This document shows positions 54,465-64,000 of a stretch of DNA of 64,000 nucleotides, one piece after another. This stretch comes from Clostridium sp. NkU-1. Its GTDB lineage: Bacteria > Bacillota_A > Clostridia > Lachnospirales > Lachnospiraceae. Each line of letters opens with the position of its first letter. Position 1 is the first letter of the stretch. The position numbers and the translations under genes were made by a program. Below the pieces are notes generated by a model. The model saw nothing but the letters and a program-made list of their open reading frames with translations, did no database searches and was not told where the DNA came from. The stretch lies in assembly GCA_001312405.1 (NCBI GenBank), contig BBDR01000017.1, positions 33,943 to 97,942 on the forward strand, given 5' to 3'.

Positions 54465-55271
54465 TTATCCCAAAGCCACGTCTAAAATCATCATGATCAA
54501 AAATCCAAACATAACCCCAAGGGTTCCTACGTTGGAATGTTCTCCTAAATGAGCCTCAGGAATCAGCTCTTCCACCACCACGTACATCATGGCGCCGGCC
54601 GCAAAGGACAGAAGCCATGGCATCAGCGGCTGGATGCTGCCTGCCACGATTACGGTCAGGATACCGAATATAGGCTCCACGATCCCGGATAAGCTGCCTC
54701 GCAAAAATGCCTTTCCAGTAGAAAGCCCTTCCTGCCTTAAGGGCAGGGAAATGGCAGCGCCTTCCGGGAAGTTCTGGATTCCGATGCCGATAGCAAGAGC
54801 CACGGCAGCAGTATAAAGGGACGGATCGCTTCCATGCTGGGCAGCCAGGGCGAAAGCCAGTCCAACGGCCATGCCTTCCGGAATGTTATGAAGTGTCACA
54901 GCCATGACTAACAGGGTAGTCCGCTTCCAGGTGGAAGAGAGTCCTTCCGCCTCATTGTTTCTGCTTCCATTCATGTCTGGATGAAGGTGAGGGAGAAGGG
55001 TGTCTAGCAGTATAAGAAAAAGTACTCCCAGGACAAATCCTCCGGCAGCGGGTATCCAGCCTGGAGTCCCGCTTGCTTCGGCTTCCTCGATGGCCGGAAT
55101 GAGAAGCGACCATACTGAGGCCGCGATCATAACACCGGCAGCAAAGCCGAGGAAGATCCTCTGAACAGACTGGTTTACGTCCTTCCGGAAAAAGAATACG
55201 ACCGAAGCTCCCAGAGTAGTCATAAGAAATGTAAAGCCGGTACCGCCGGCAGCCCACAAAACAGGCATCAT
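54465..55271 (-). CDS. ZIP-family metal transporter
   Basis: Intact 268-residue eight-helix importer for Zn2+ or related divalent metals. The family motifs H-N-I-P-E-G-M-A-V-G in helix 4 and Q-N-F-P-E-G-A-A-I-S in helix 5 form the metal site; a His-containing loop (L-P-H-L-H-P-D-M) lies before helix 4. ATG 55271 has GGAGGG upstream. No metalloregulator is adjacent. Confidence 0.92.
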   Translation of the reverse strand: MMPVLWAAGGTGFTFLMTTLGASVVFFFRKDVNQSVQRIFLGFAAGVMIAASVWSLLIPAIEEAEASGTPGWIPAAGGFVLGVLFLILLDTLLPHLHPDMNGSRNNEAEGLSSTWKRTTLLVMAVTLHNIPEGMAVGLAFALAAQHGSDPSLYTAAVALAIGIGIQNFPEGAAISLPLRQEGLSTGKAFLRGSLSGIVEPIFGILTVIVAGSIQPLMPWLLSFAAGAMMYVVVEELIPEAHLGEHSNVGTLGVMFGFLIMMILDVALG

Positions 55272-55488
55272 ATTAAGCCCTCCTTTTCTGTTAAAAAAAA
55301 CAGCGGTTTTGACTGTATTTTCACTGCTTTAACTATATCATAACCTCTGTTTGGACGCAATGAGATAAATTCCCTTTCCATTTCCGACAGATTTATGCTA
55401 AAATAGACCTGATTTTACATATGAAATACTTCGGGTATCCCTTTATGCCCAAAAAGCATGGGCAACAAATAGGAAAGGAATTTGGTTT

Positions 55489-57015
55489 ATGAATATAAAA
55501 ATAAGATGGAAAAGGCGTTCTGCCTATTCTGTGTTTTTGGCAGCAGCAGCGGTTTCCTTGTTGGCAGGATGCAGTAAAACAGAAACCGTCACCGAACTTG
55601 GAAAGGATGCCACGCCATCCATTGCCATATTGACAGAAAATGAACTGCAGCCTGTTGGTGCACTTACTCCCGGGGGAGATCTGATGCCAAGCTTCTTAAG
55701 GTGCCGGAACAAAAAGAAAATCCCATCCCTGAGTATTTGCGGAACGGGGTAGAGCATCCGGTGGTTGCCAGCCTTCAGGAGCGTTTGATGAATTTGGGCT
55801 TTATGGATAATGATGAGCCCACCCAGTACTTTGGAAATGTGACTGAGGCTGCTGTTAAGGTCTTCCAGCGCCAGAACAGCCTGGCTCAGGATGGAATTGT
55901 AGGGCCAGAGACCCTGACAGCCATTATGACGCCGGACGCCAAATATTACGCCGTGTCAAAGGGAGTGGAGGGCGACGACATATCACGGATCCAGAGCCGT
56001 CTTTATGAACTGGGGTATCTTGCCAGTGCGGGCCAGGTATCCGGCTCTTTTGGAGATGAAACGGAGGCCGCGGTCATGAAGCTTCAGGAGGTCAACGGCT
56101 TAAACACAGATGGTAAAGTAGGACGTCAGACCATAAATCTTCTCTACAGTGAAGAGATCAAGCCCAACTTCCTGTCATATGGAGAAAAAAAGCGATGTAG
56201 TTTTAACCAGCCAGCAGCGTCTTAAGGAACTGGGGTATTTAACAACTACTCCGGATGGGGCTTATGGCGATGATACGGTGACAGCGGTAAAACAGTTCCA
56301 GTCCCGGAATGACCTGGTTGTGGATGGGTATTTAGGACCTTCCACCCGGATCACCTTGATGAGCGCAGGGGCACAGCCAAACGGCCTGACCCTGGGAGAG
56401 CAGGGAGAATCGGTTACCAGGATCCAGCAGCTGTTAAATAAATACGGATACCTGTCTTCCGCAAATGTTACAGGATATTACGGTGAGTTGACAGAAAAGG
56501 CGGTTAAGGCGTTCCAGAGTAACAACGGACTGAAAGCGGATGGTTCTGTGGGACAGCTTACCATGAGTAAACTGACTGGGAGCGGCATAAAATCCGCAGG
56601 CTCTTCCGGATCTTCGGGCGGTTCCTCCAAAGGCGGTACGGTTAAGGGCGGTTCCGGTGTAAGCGGTCTGCTTTCCATTGCCAGATCCAAGGTGGGACGT
56701 CCTTATGTATGGGGAGCTAAGGGCTCGGAGTCCTTTGACTGTTCGGGATTCGTCTACTGGTCTCTCAATCAGGCCGGCGTCAGACAGAGCTATCTGACCT
56801 CTTCCGGTTGGAGAAATGTAGGTAAATATACGAAAATCACCAGCTTTGGAAACCTGAAGGCAGGCGATATCATCGTGGTAAGCGGCCATGTGGGAATTGT
56901 AGCCGGAGGCGGAAGCGTCATTGATGCTTCCTCCAGTAACGGACGGGTAGTAGAACGTTCCTTAAGCTCCTGGTGGAAGAACAACTTTATCTGCGGCTGG
57001 CGTATATTTGGATAG
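55489..57015 (+). CDS. NlpC/P60 lipoprotein with four peptidoglycan-binding repeats (frameshifted)
   Basis: Cell-wall endopeptidase of about 508 residues. Signal peptide with lipobox L-L-A-G-C near residue 29. Four PG_binding_1 repeats follow, each with an L-G-x-L/F and F-Q-x-x-N-x-L-x-x-D-G pattern (for example A-V-K-V-F-Q-R-Q-N-S-L-A-Q-D-G). A Gly/Ser linker leads to the C-terminal NlpC/P60 domain with Cys in F-D-C-S-G-F-V-Y-W and His in V-S-G-H-V-G-I-V. Frame breaks near 55690 and 56188 (A run). AAAGGAA lies upstream of ATG 55489. Confidence 0.9.
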
Positions 57016-57030
57016 GAATGGTTCAAAATA

Positions 57031-58392
57031 ATGAGTATGAAAACACAGAAAAAAAGCAATTAATATGGTAACAGATTCACCGGGAAGGGCCCTTTTGCTC
57101 TTTGCCCTTCCCCTGATTCTTGGGAATTTATTTCAGCAGTTTTATAACATCATAGACTCTGTGGTGGTTGGACGGTTTGTGGGGGAAGAGGCCCTGGCAT
57201 CGGTAGGTGCCTCCTATTCCATCACAAACGTGTTTATTGCCATCGCGGTAGGCGGCGGAATCGGCAGTTCTGTAGTGGTGTCCCAGTTTTTAGGGGCAAA
57301 ACAGACCGGAAATATGAAAACCGCCATATCCACCACTCTTATTAATTTCCTATCCATAGGAGTGATACTGGGCGGTCTGGGACTTCTTTTCAATAACCGG
57401 ATTTTAAGCTTCATGAACACCCCGGAGAATGTATTTTATGATGCCTCGGTGTACCTGGGGATTTATTTTATAGGGCTGCCCTTCCTATTCATGTATAATG
57501 TGCAGGCATCTGTTTTTCAGGCTCTGGGAGATTCAAAGACTCCCTTATATCTGCTGGTCTTTTCCTCTCTTTTAAATGTAGTACTGGATCTGTTGTTCGT
57601 GACCCAGTTTTTCATGGGGGTAGCAGGTGTGGCGATTGCCACTTTAATAGCCCAGGGGCTTTCTGCTGTCATGTCTTTTCTCATTTTGATAAATCGGTTA
57701 AAGGGGTATGAGACAACAGAGCCGTTTCGGCTTTATGACTGGAACATGATGCTCCATATGATGCGGGTCGCCATTCCCTCCACCCTTCAGCAGTCCATCG
57801 TCCACATCGGAATGCTTCTGGTGCAGTCTGTAGTCAATGTATTTGGCTCTGCAGTCATGGCGGGCTTTGCAGCAGGAACCAGGATTGAATCCATCTGTAT
57901 TGTGCCCATGCTTGCCCTGGGCAATGCCATGTCCACCTACACGGCACAGAACATAGGTGCAGGAAGGACAGACCGGGTAAAAACAGGCTACCGTTACTGC
58001 TATCTGATGGCAGGGGTTTTTGCAGTTGTCATATGCGTTATTATGGAAACTTGGGGAGATTGGTTTATACGAAGCTTTTTAAATGAAGGCAGTGCGGAAA
58101 CTGCATTTCAGACAGGCATGGATTATATCCGGTTTATTTCATTCTTTTATATCTTCATTGGCTGCAAGGCGACCACAGACGGGCTTTTGCGCGGCGCAGG
58201 AGATGTGGTGGTATTTACTGTCGCCAATCTGGTGAATCTGGCGATCCGGGTGTCGGTAGCGGCTGTGTTCGCTCCCATTATTGGCGTCCAGGCCGTTTGG
58301 TTTGCAGTTCCAATGGCTGGACGGCCAATTATATCATATCATTCCTTCGATATCTGACGGGAAAATGGGAGCGGATACGGCTTATTTCTTGA
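57031..58392 (+). CDS. MATE-family efflux transporter (frameshifted)
   Basis: Na+- or H+-driven multidrug or metabolite exporter with about 12 helices, roughly 453 residues. Conserved N-terminal region P-L-I-L-G-N-L-F-Q-Q-F-Y-N-I-I-D-S and the second-half A-Q-N-I-G-A-G motif. A run of A near 57052 separates ATG 57031 from the main frame (M-K-T-Q-K-K-A-I-N-M-V-T-D restored), and one base is off near 58315. The end then overlaps the stop of the opposing kinase gene by 11 bp. Confidence 0.88.
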
Positions 58393-60648
58393 CAGGGAAG
58401 GCCACGCCTGCTTTAAATAGATCTCCGTCAATGTAGAGCCTTAATTCCCCGCCCTGAAGCTCGGCCAGGCTTTTAGCGATGGAGATCCCCAGTCCGCTTC
58501 CTTCCGTGGTCCGTGCAACATCCCCCCGGACAAAGCGCTCGGTCAGCTCGTTCGCGTGAATGTTTAACGGGTTTTGGGATATATTCTTCATGGTAAAAAC
58601 CGCCATATCCCCTTCTACTGTAACCTCTACGTATACCCGGCTGTGTTCCATGGCATATTTGAACGCATTGTTATAAAGATTTTCAAGCACTCTCCACAGA
58701 TACCGGCCGTCCGCCTCGATCAGGATGGTTTCGGCCGGAAGGGTGGAAACCAGTTCCAGGTGACGGAGGGCAAACTTTTCTTCAAATTCTCCGTTGGTCT
58801 GATGGATGAGCTGTACAAAGTCAATGCTGGTGATCTCCAGCTTTAAATTTCCGGAGCTTGCCTTTGAGGCCTCCACCAGATCTTCTGTCAAAGTCTTTAG
58901 CCGCTGGGACTTCTGTTCCAGAACTTCTAAGTATCCCTGAATCTTTGGATCCTGAATCTTTTCCCTTTTTATAAGGTCCACATAATTTATGATGGATGTA
59001 AGGGGAGTCTTAATATCATGGGACACATTGGTGATTAAGTCCGCTTTTAAGCGCTCACTCCGTACCTTTTCCTGGAGTGCGGTTTCAAGTCCGGTGCTGA
59101 TGTGATTGATGTTCTCAGCCAGTTCCCGTTCTTTTCCGTTAAATGTCAGGGTATCGATCTTATAAGTGGTGTCTCCTCTGGAAATGTTAAAGAGGGCTTC
59201 ATTGATCTGGTCCGTTTCCCATGCATTTTTGTACATCTGATGAAATACCCAGTAATCCATACAGAAAAGCAGCAGAGCAACCGAACCCATAAGGAACCGG
59301 GATGCTAAGCTGTTATAGGTAAATAAAAGGAAGGCAGAAGCCATTGTCATGGCAATGTTAAAAATCAGGAACATGGCATAAGAAAGCATGATCCGCGTGG
59401 TAAAACGGCGATTTTTAAAATACAGGGACAAGTTTTTAAGTCCCCGGTGCATAAGGCTTCCGGTCCAGAGGTTTCCTGCTTTATAACGTTTTAAAAGGCT
59501 TAAGGCGGCGGACAGTCCGGCTGCGTAATAAATGAGGACACGAAGGGCCAGCTCTCCGTAATTCCATTGGTCAACGGCAAAGAAGAGGTGGATGATCTTA
59601 TAGGCCAGCCGGTTTGCAAGAAACAAGGTGAGGAGGGCAGCAGCGCAATGCAGGAGCAGACAGCTTTCTGCAGGAAGCCGGTCAATTCGTTTTAAGGGGC
59701 TGCGGTCTTGTTCCGTGTCCGGCTGCCCGGTCAGGCTTATCAGGGCGTACAGGGTCGCCATGCAGCCTAAGATTCCCAGGCACAGGCTGATCATTCCGAC
59801 AATGAATAACAGACGCATACGGTCGTAGGAAGCGGAAGCCCGGGCGTAAGCATCGCCATAGGGGTAGGAAGTGTCCACGCTACTGTCATATGATAATTGC
59901 CGTTGTTATAGGGGTTCATCTTTTCTAACTGGGAAGAAACATTCTTGGGGACTGTTGTTAAGTTGGAATCCACGTAAAGCGCTTCTCCTGTTACGTAAAG
60001 GTATCTTCCCATGGCCTTAAAGTCATTGATGCCTTTACCGGAAACGTTGTTGTATAACTTATAATCCTCCTCAGTATTCTGATAGAGTACTTCAAACTTT
60101 AAATTGCTGGGGTTCTGGATGAAGCGGTAATAAAAAGAGTAGTAGTTGCCCAAATGGGTCAGTACCTCATAGGCCACCTGGTCCATGGTGAGAAATGCTT
60201 CTCCAGGCTCCGTTATCTTAAAATCCGGTTCATAGGCCCGGTAATCCACACGTACATACGAATCCGTGTCATCCGCAGCCGGCTGTCCTCCGCTCACCTT
60301 AAATTGCTCATTGAGATAATAGCCAAGGGATTTGGCCCTGCGCATCATCTCATCCACCGTATATTCCCTTGTGGTTCCAGGGCCTTCCATGACTCGGACA
60401 ATGGGTTTTGAATAGTCAAGCTTTCCGTTGGTCTCAAATATTTCCTTATATTTTACATAATTAAAAATATCATCGATATCAGATTTTAGCTGACGGGTGA
60501 ATTCAGGCGTGTCCTCATAGGTTTCATGGGTGACCCAGCGGATCCCCTCTCCGTAGTGGGAATTGCTGTACATAATGGATACGCCGATGACAACAAGAAG
60601 GGAGAAGAGCATATGCATAAGAGCTGCAAAATCTTTTCTTTTTTTCAT
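58382..60648 (-). CDS. Sensor histidine kinase with large extracellular domain (frameshifted)
   Basis: About 755 residues. N-terminal membrane helix (F-S-L-L-V-V-I-G-V-S-I-M-Y), an extracellular part of about 230 residues, several further helices, then HisKA with the phospho-acceptor His in N-V-S-H-D-I-K-T-P-L-T-S. The HATPase domain has N-A-F-K-Y-A (N box) and G-S-G-L-G-I-S-I-A-K. One frame break near 59877. The kinase start is 8 bp from the stop of its response regulator. Such kinases in Clostridia often respond to envelope stress; the signal here is unknown. Confidence 0.9.
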
Positions 60649-60656
60649 AAACGCTC

Positions 60657-61351
60657 CTATTGTTTCTCGATCTTATAGCCTACACCCCATACCACTTTTA
60701 AATAGCGTGGCTCCCTGGGGTTGATTTCGATCTTTTCCCGGATATGCCGGATGTGTACTGCCACGGTGTTATCGGCACCGATGGCTTCTTCATTCCAGAT
60801 CTGCTCGTAGATCTCGTCAATGGAAAATACTTTCCCCGCATTCTTTACCAGAAGCAGAAGGATGTTGTACTCAATGGGGGTCAGTTTGATCAGTTCCCCT
60901 TCAACAAAAACTTCCTTATTGTCGTCATTAATGGCCAGGCTCCGCATTTATATACTTGTCCGGCGGGCTGCTGGTTCATATTGCCAAGCTGGGTATAGCG
61001 GCGCAGCTGGGATTTTACCCTTGCTACCAGTTCCAGCGGATTAAAGGGTTTGGTGATATAATCGTCTGCCCCGATATTAAGTCCCAGGATCTTATCCGTA
61101 TCTTCGGATTTGGCAGAAAGGATAATGATGGGGATGCTGCTTGTCTCACGGACCTTTAAAGTGGTCCGGATCCCGTCAAGACCCGGCATCATCACATCCA
61201 GAATCATTAAATCCACGTCCTGTCCTTCCAGAAGCTTTAGGGCATCGTAGCCGTCATAGGCCTTGATCACATGAAACCCTTCTCCTGTTAAATATATATC
61301 AATAGCTTCCACGATTTGTTTGTCATCATCACATACTAAAATATTCTGCAT
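60657..61351 (-). CDS. OmpR/PhoB-type response regulator (frameshifted)
   Basis: Receiver M-Q-N-I-L-V-C-D-D-D-K-Q with phospho-acceptor Asp in L-M-I-L-D-V-M-M-P-G and Lys in Y-I-T-K-P-F-N-P. The winged-helix domain (L-T-P-I-E-Y-N-I-L-L-L-L; V-A-V-H-I-R-H-I-R-E-K-I; V-W-G-V-G-Y-K-I) follows a break near 60945. ATG 61351 has AGGAGG upstream. Paired with the kinase downstream. Confidence 0.92.
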
Positions 61352-61466
61352 ACGAAAACCTCCTTTTTCAATATTATACAACGAAGGCTGTAAAAAAAGC
61401 ACATTACATTTTTATGACTTTTAAAAAAAATCCTTTATTTATATGTGTTTGAGGGCCGTTGTCTTA

Positions 61467-61664
61467 TCATTTGACTGTATTATAATATGACTTCAGTTTA
61501 TCCACTTTTCCATCCGCGTATCCCAAATGCGTGTCAGTGTCTAGGGCGGTTTTTATATCACCGTGACCTAAGAGATATTGCGCCTGCTTAATATCCGCTC
61601 CAGCCTTGTAAAGGCCGCTTGCATAGGATTGCCGGAAGATGAAGAGACAGATATTAAGTTTCAA
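61467..61664 (-). pseudogene. Tyrosine recombinase/integrase C-terminal remnant
   Basis: Only the last ~55 residues match: F-R-Q-S-Y-A-S-G-L-Y-K-A-G-A-D-I, then Q-Y-L-L-G-H-G-D-I-K-T-A. The catalytic Tyr expected in L-D-T-Y-T-H is Asp here (L-D-T-D-T-H), and the His before the Arg is also lost. The upstream sequence is broken by stops. It is the scar of an integrated element. Confidence 0.75.
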
Positions 61665-61806
61665 CCATTTTCCCGGAAGCAGGGAATGTTCTTACGTCCT
61701 TAAAGCTAATGCTCCGGAGCAGATCAGATTGTATACCATGCGGATAGCCAGCCTTGTCGGTTCTATCCTATCCTGCATCTGACATGCTATATTGGTGGAA
61801 AAGGCC

Positions 61807-61998
61807 ATGTTACATGTTTCATATTATGTCACTTATGGGAATAGTTTGAAAACATGGATTGATAGTGTAGAAACAATGGAAGAACTGCGGGAGATCTTTT
61901 ATGGAGCTGATATTCCTCTGGAGTACCAATCTGAGGTCCTGAAAACATATCCGGCGCAGATTGTTGCCATGGGCAAAGAGGAAGGGGTAATACGGTGA
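61807..61998 (+). CDS. Small hypothetical protein, phage-type
   Basis: 63 residues, acidic (M-L-H-V-S-Y-Y-V-T-Y-G-N-S; E-T-M-E-E-L-R-E-I-F-Y). ATG 61807 follows AAAAGG. Its stop overlaps the next start (GTGA), showing translational coupling to the membrane protein. I do not recognise the family. Confidence 0.55.
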   Translation: MLHVSYYVTYGNSLKTWIDSVETMEELREIFYGADIPLEYQSEVLKTYPAQIVAMGKEEGVIR

Positions 61999-62411
61999 AG
62001 CAAACGTTTAAATATTTATTCCTCTGGTTGGTAGGAGGGTTTATTTACATAAGTATGGAGTTGGTATTCCGAGGCCGCTCACATTGGACCATGTTTCTTT
62101 TAGGCGGCCTCTGTTTTGTGTGCCTGGGTTTAATCAATGAATTAATTCCCTGGCAAATGCCCCTCTTAAAGCAGATGTTCATTGGTATGCTAATAATTAC
62201 ATATTTTGAGTTTATAACCGGTTGTGTAGTTAATATATGGCTGGGCTGGGGAATTTGGGATTACAGCAATATACCTGGCAATATCCTGGGACAGATTTGT
62301 CCCGTATTTTCATTTTTATGGTTTTGGATCAGCGGCGCTGGGATTATACTTGACGACTGGCTGCGTTACTGGTTATTTGGAGAAGATCGGCCACATTATA
62401 CAATAATTTAA
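61995..62411 (+). CDS. PF06541-like small membrane protein (putative ABC-transporter type IV)
   Basis: 138 residues with about four helices: F-L-W-L-V-G-G-F-I-Y-I-S-M-E-L-V-F-R-G-R, a G-G-L-C-F-V helix, then I-I-T-Y-F-E-F-I-T-G-C-V-V-N and W-D-Y-S-N-I-P-G-N-I-L-G-Q-I-C-P. Such proteins are annotated as putative ABC permeases and often sit by phage lysis genes. GTG start overlaps the upstream stop. Function unknown. Confidence 0.7.
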   Translation: MKQTFKYLFLWLVGGFIYISMELVFRGRSHWTMFLLGGLCFVCLGLINELIPWQMPLLKQMFIGMLIITYFEFITGCVVNIWLGWGIWDYSNIPGNILGQICPVFSFLWFWISGAGIILDDWLRYWLFGEDRPHYTII

Positions 62412-62417
62412 GAAAGA

Positions 62418-62612
62418 GTGAGGACTGCGAAAGTAAAAAATATATTATGTGCGATGGCAGGAGCAGTAGGTAACTTCATAATATCTTTGTTTGGGGGCTG
62501 GGATACCGGGATTGTGACAAAGGTAAAGACTATAGTGGAAATGCTTTTGGAGCCGGTGATGCTCACGCCGGATCAGGATGGCGTCCTGCAGTATCTGGAA
62601 TTGGATGAGTAA
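62418..62612 (+). pseudogene. Holin-endolysin chimeric ORF
   Basis: The N-terminal part (A-M-A-G-A-V-G-N-F-I-I-S-L-F-G-G-W) looks like the start of a phage holin. The last 20 residues (E-P-V-M-L-T-P-D-Q-D-G-V-L-Q-Y onward) match the C terminus of the endolysin-like gene at 28665-28727 (E-P-V-K-L-T-P-D-E-N-G-A-L-Q-Y). This fits a deletion that joined the start of a holin to the end of the neighbouring lysin. GTG start at 62418 is tentative. Confidence 0.6.
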
Positions 62613-62698
62613 AAGATAGGCGGCATTGCACTTATACACACCTTGTCTACGTGTCCCATATAATATAGTGTAGTACGGCATGAAAGGAGTCAAAGTAT

Positions 62699-62984
62699 AT
62701 GAGCAGTGATACTTTTAAATGTAGATGTAAATGTGTTAAGAAATGTGAACCCAAATGTGAATGCAGACCCAAACGTGAATGTGAATGCGAACACGAATGC
62801 GATTGTGAACATGGCAAGGACTGCGAATGGTTCAAAAAAAGCATTAAAAGAAGCTTACTGGAGAGGTTTTAAAGACGGCTGCAGAAAATGCAGACGGAAA
62901 GAAAATGAATGTAACGAATGTGAAAAGTATGAAGGATATGAAGAGTATGAAGGGTATGAAGAGTACGAAGAGTATGAAAGATAG
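62699..62984 (+). CDS. Cysteine-rich protein with Glu-Tyr repeat tail (frameshifted)
   Basis: ATG 62699 with AAAGGAG 7 bases upstream. The first 44 residues hold 11 Cys, mostly as C-x-C pairs alternating with Lys, Arg or Glu (F-K-C-R-C-K-C; E-C-E-C-E-H-E-C-D-C-E-H). A 7-A run near 62838 breaks the frame; removing one A continues through W-F-K-K-A-L-K-E-A-Y-W-R-G-F-K-D-G to C-R-K-C and E-C-N-E-C, and ends in five (E)-Y-E-x repeats. The uncorrected frame would stop after 58 residues. It resembles no family I can name; metal binding or a spore-coat role is plausible. Confidence 0.6.
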
Positions 62985-62995
62985 TCTTTGATAAG

Positions 62996-63028
62996 AGCGG
63001 GCTTCGGTATTCCGGGCCCGCTATATTT
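62996..63028 (+). terminator. Terminator of the Cys-rich gene
   Basis: Stem AGCGGGC with GCCCGCT around a 13-base loop, followed by an AT-rich, weak T tract. The remaining gap to 63285 shows no gene. Confidence 0.65.
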
Positions 63029-63284
63029 ATATCATGTTCTGATGGCGTTTTGACTGTATGATGCTTGGTTCTGACTGTTTTCAGGTGGGTAACAGGTGGT
63101 GAAGCCAAAAGTTTCTAAAACCTTAATTTTAACCCTTAAAATACAGATTTAAAGTGTTTGCTTATTTTTAATGAAAAAAAGCACATTGCGTTTTTCTAAA
63201 GAAACCTGAAATGGTGTCTGTTTCTGTCATGTTTCGGATTTTTTTCATCATATGCTTTACCAATTCTGGTAAAAGGATGCTTTT

Positions 63285-64000
63285 ATGAAAATATATGTGG
63301 TAAAGCGGGGAGACAGCGTGGACACCATTGCCGAATCCCAGGGCATTCCGGTACAAAGCCTTATATTTGATAACCAGATTGGTTATCCATACCGCCTGGC
63401 TGTAGGCCAGGCACTTTATATCAGGGATGATAGCCCTTCGGAAGAAAGAACTCCTCTTTATGTGTTCGGTTATGCATACCCGATCATCAGTCCGGATAAT
63501 CTGGAAAACACCCTTCCATTTCTGACTGATCTATATGTCTTCTCTTATGGATTTACCATGGAGGGTGATCTGGTTCCGCCCATGAGCCCGGATGACTGGA
63601 TGATTGAAAGGGCCTGGCAGCTCGGAGTGCGTCCCATTTTGACCCTTACTCCTCTCGGTCCTGACGGGCATTTTAACAACAATCTGGTTTCTGCGGTTGT
63701 ACATAATATGGAGGTTCAGCAGCGGCTGATCTGGAATCTGGGTCTTACGATGCTGGAAAAGGGGTTTGGAGGACTGGATTTTGACTTTGAATACATTATG
63801 GCAGATGACCGGGAGGCCTATGCGGACCTTGTAAGGCGGACCACCCAGATCATGAACCAGTTCGGCTATCAGGTTACGGTTGCCCTGGCCCCCAAGACAT
63901 CGGCCACACAGGCAGGGCTTTTGTATGAGGGGGTTGATTATGCGCTTTTGGGCGAAGCGGCTAACCGGGTTTTTTTAATGACTTATGAGTGGGGATATAC
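63285..64000 (+). CDS. LysM-GH18 glycoside hydrolase, YaaH-like (partial)
   Basis: Runs off the window. An N-terminal LysM domain (M-K-I-Y-V-V-K-R-G-D-S-V-D-T-I-A; Y-R-L-A-V-G-Q-A-L-Y) is followed by a GH18 barrel with the catalytic D-x-x-D-x-D-x-E motif as G-L-D-F-D-F-E-Y. A single LysM here and no signal peptide resemble spore cortex/coat proteins such as YaaH and CwlS-type GH18s. AAAAGGATG lies upstream of ATG 63285. Supports a spore-forming host. Confidence 0.9.
   Translation, partial: MKIYVVKRGDSVDTIAESQGIPVQSLIFDNQIGYPYRLAVGQALYIRDDSPSEERTPLYVFGYAYPIISPDNLENTLPFLTDLYVFSYGFTMEGDLVPPMSPDDWMIERAWQLGVRPILTLTPLGPDGHFNNNLVSAVVHNMEVQQRLIWNLGLTMLEKGFGGLDFDFEYIMADDREAYADLVRRTTQIMNQFGYQVTVALAPKTSATQAGLLYEGVDYALLGEAANRVFLMTYEWGY

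Noticed and set aside
62699..62984. Short tandem repeats as a CRISPR array
   Set aside because: The repeats are contiguous 6-15 base coding repeats with no spacers, within an open reading frame.

Overview
The window looks like a chromosomal segment of an anaerobic, probably spore-forming Clostridia member, most likely Lachnospiraceae (Lacrimispora/Clostridium XIVa type). This is inferred from the AGGAGG ribosome sites, the near-consensus TTGACA-17-TATAAT promoters, a YesM/YesN sugar sensor pair, a LysM-GH18 cortex-type protein, and separate V-type and F-type rotary ATPase operons. I ran no database search; all family calls come from reading motifs.

The assembly carries a heavy load of single-base frameshifts. 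Some are in A/T/G runs of 6-8 bases and some are lost bases in short C or G runs. They split well over 30 otherwise well-preserved genes, including V-ATPase subunits and trmB. I merged the pieces and describe each as one gene with the break position. I regard most breaks as sequence errors, not biology. Genuine decay is seen only in a few places: the second frlC copy, the integrase remnant and the holin/endolysin chimera.

Layout. 1-3.1 kb (minus): D-Ala-D-Ala carboxypeptidase, Lit-type lipoprotein transacylase, UPF0126 channel-like protein. 3.3-5.4 kb: citrate synthase and a LUD-domain protein. 5.5-14.2 kb: an alpha-galactoside system with a YesN/YesM two-component pair (minus) divergent from a CUT1 ABC importer (binding protein plus two permeases, no ATPase) and a GH36 alpha-galactosidase. 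14.3-15.7 kb (minus): ECF sigma and anti-sigma pair. 15.9-24.4 kb (minus): V-type ATPase operon in the order G/H, C, I, K, F, E, A, B, D. 24.7-29.9 kb: DUF4145-SH3 membrane protein, then a patchy accessory stretch (DUF2441-like gene, a duplicated 155-bp element, a PPOx-like protein, an NlpC/P60 endolysin-like gene), then trmB and tRNA-Lys(CTT).

30.2-44.2 kb is the most distinctive part: an Amadori-product (fructoselysine-type) catabolic island. It holds a complete set of frlA transporter, frlB deglycase, frlC epimerase, frlD kinase and GntR regulators. Interleaved with these are a second PfkB kinase, an SGNH esterase, two amidohydrolases, a BtpA/SgcQ protein, a YjbQ protein, an FGGY kinase and a decayed second frlC. 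Three promoters share an ASTGGTATWAAAA motif at the transcription start, and two near-identical 47-nt intercistronic hairpins occur in the cluster, which suggests one co-regulated regulon with a substrate range wider than the E. coli frl operon.

44.6-47.6 kb: heparinase II/III-like lyase and an alpha/beta hydrolase. 48.0-54.4 kb: complete F-type ATP synthase operon atpBEFHAGDC with its own promoter and terminator. 54.5-61.4 kb: ZIP metal transporter, NlpC/P60 lipoprotein with four peptidoglycan-binding repeats, MATE exporter, and a large histidine kinase with its OmpR-type regulator. 61.5-63.0 kb: prophage or integrative-element scar (dead integrase end, small phage-type genes, holin/endolysin chimera) and a remarkable Cys-rich protein. 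63.3 kb to the end: partial LysM-GH18 protein.
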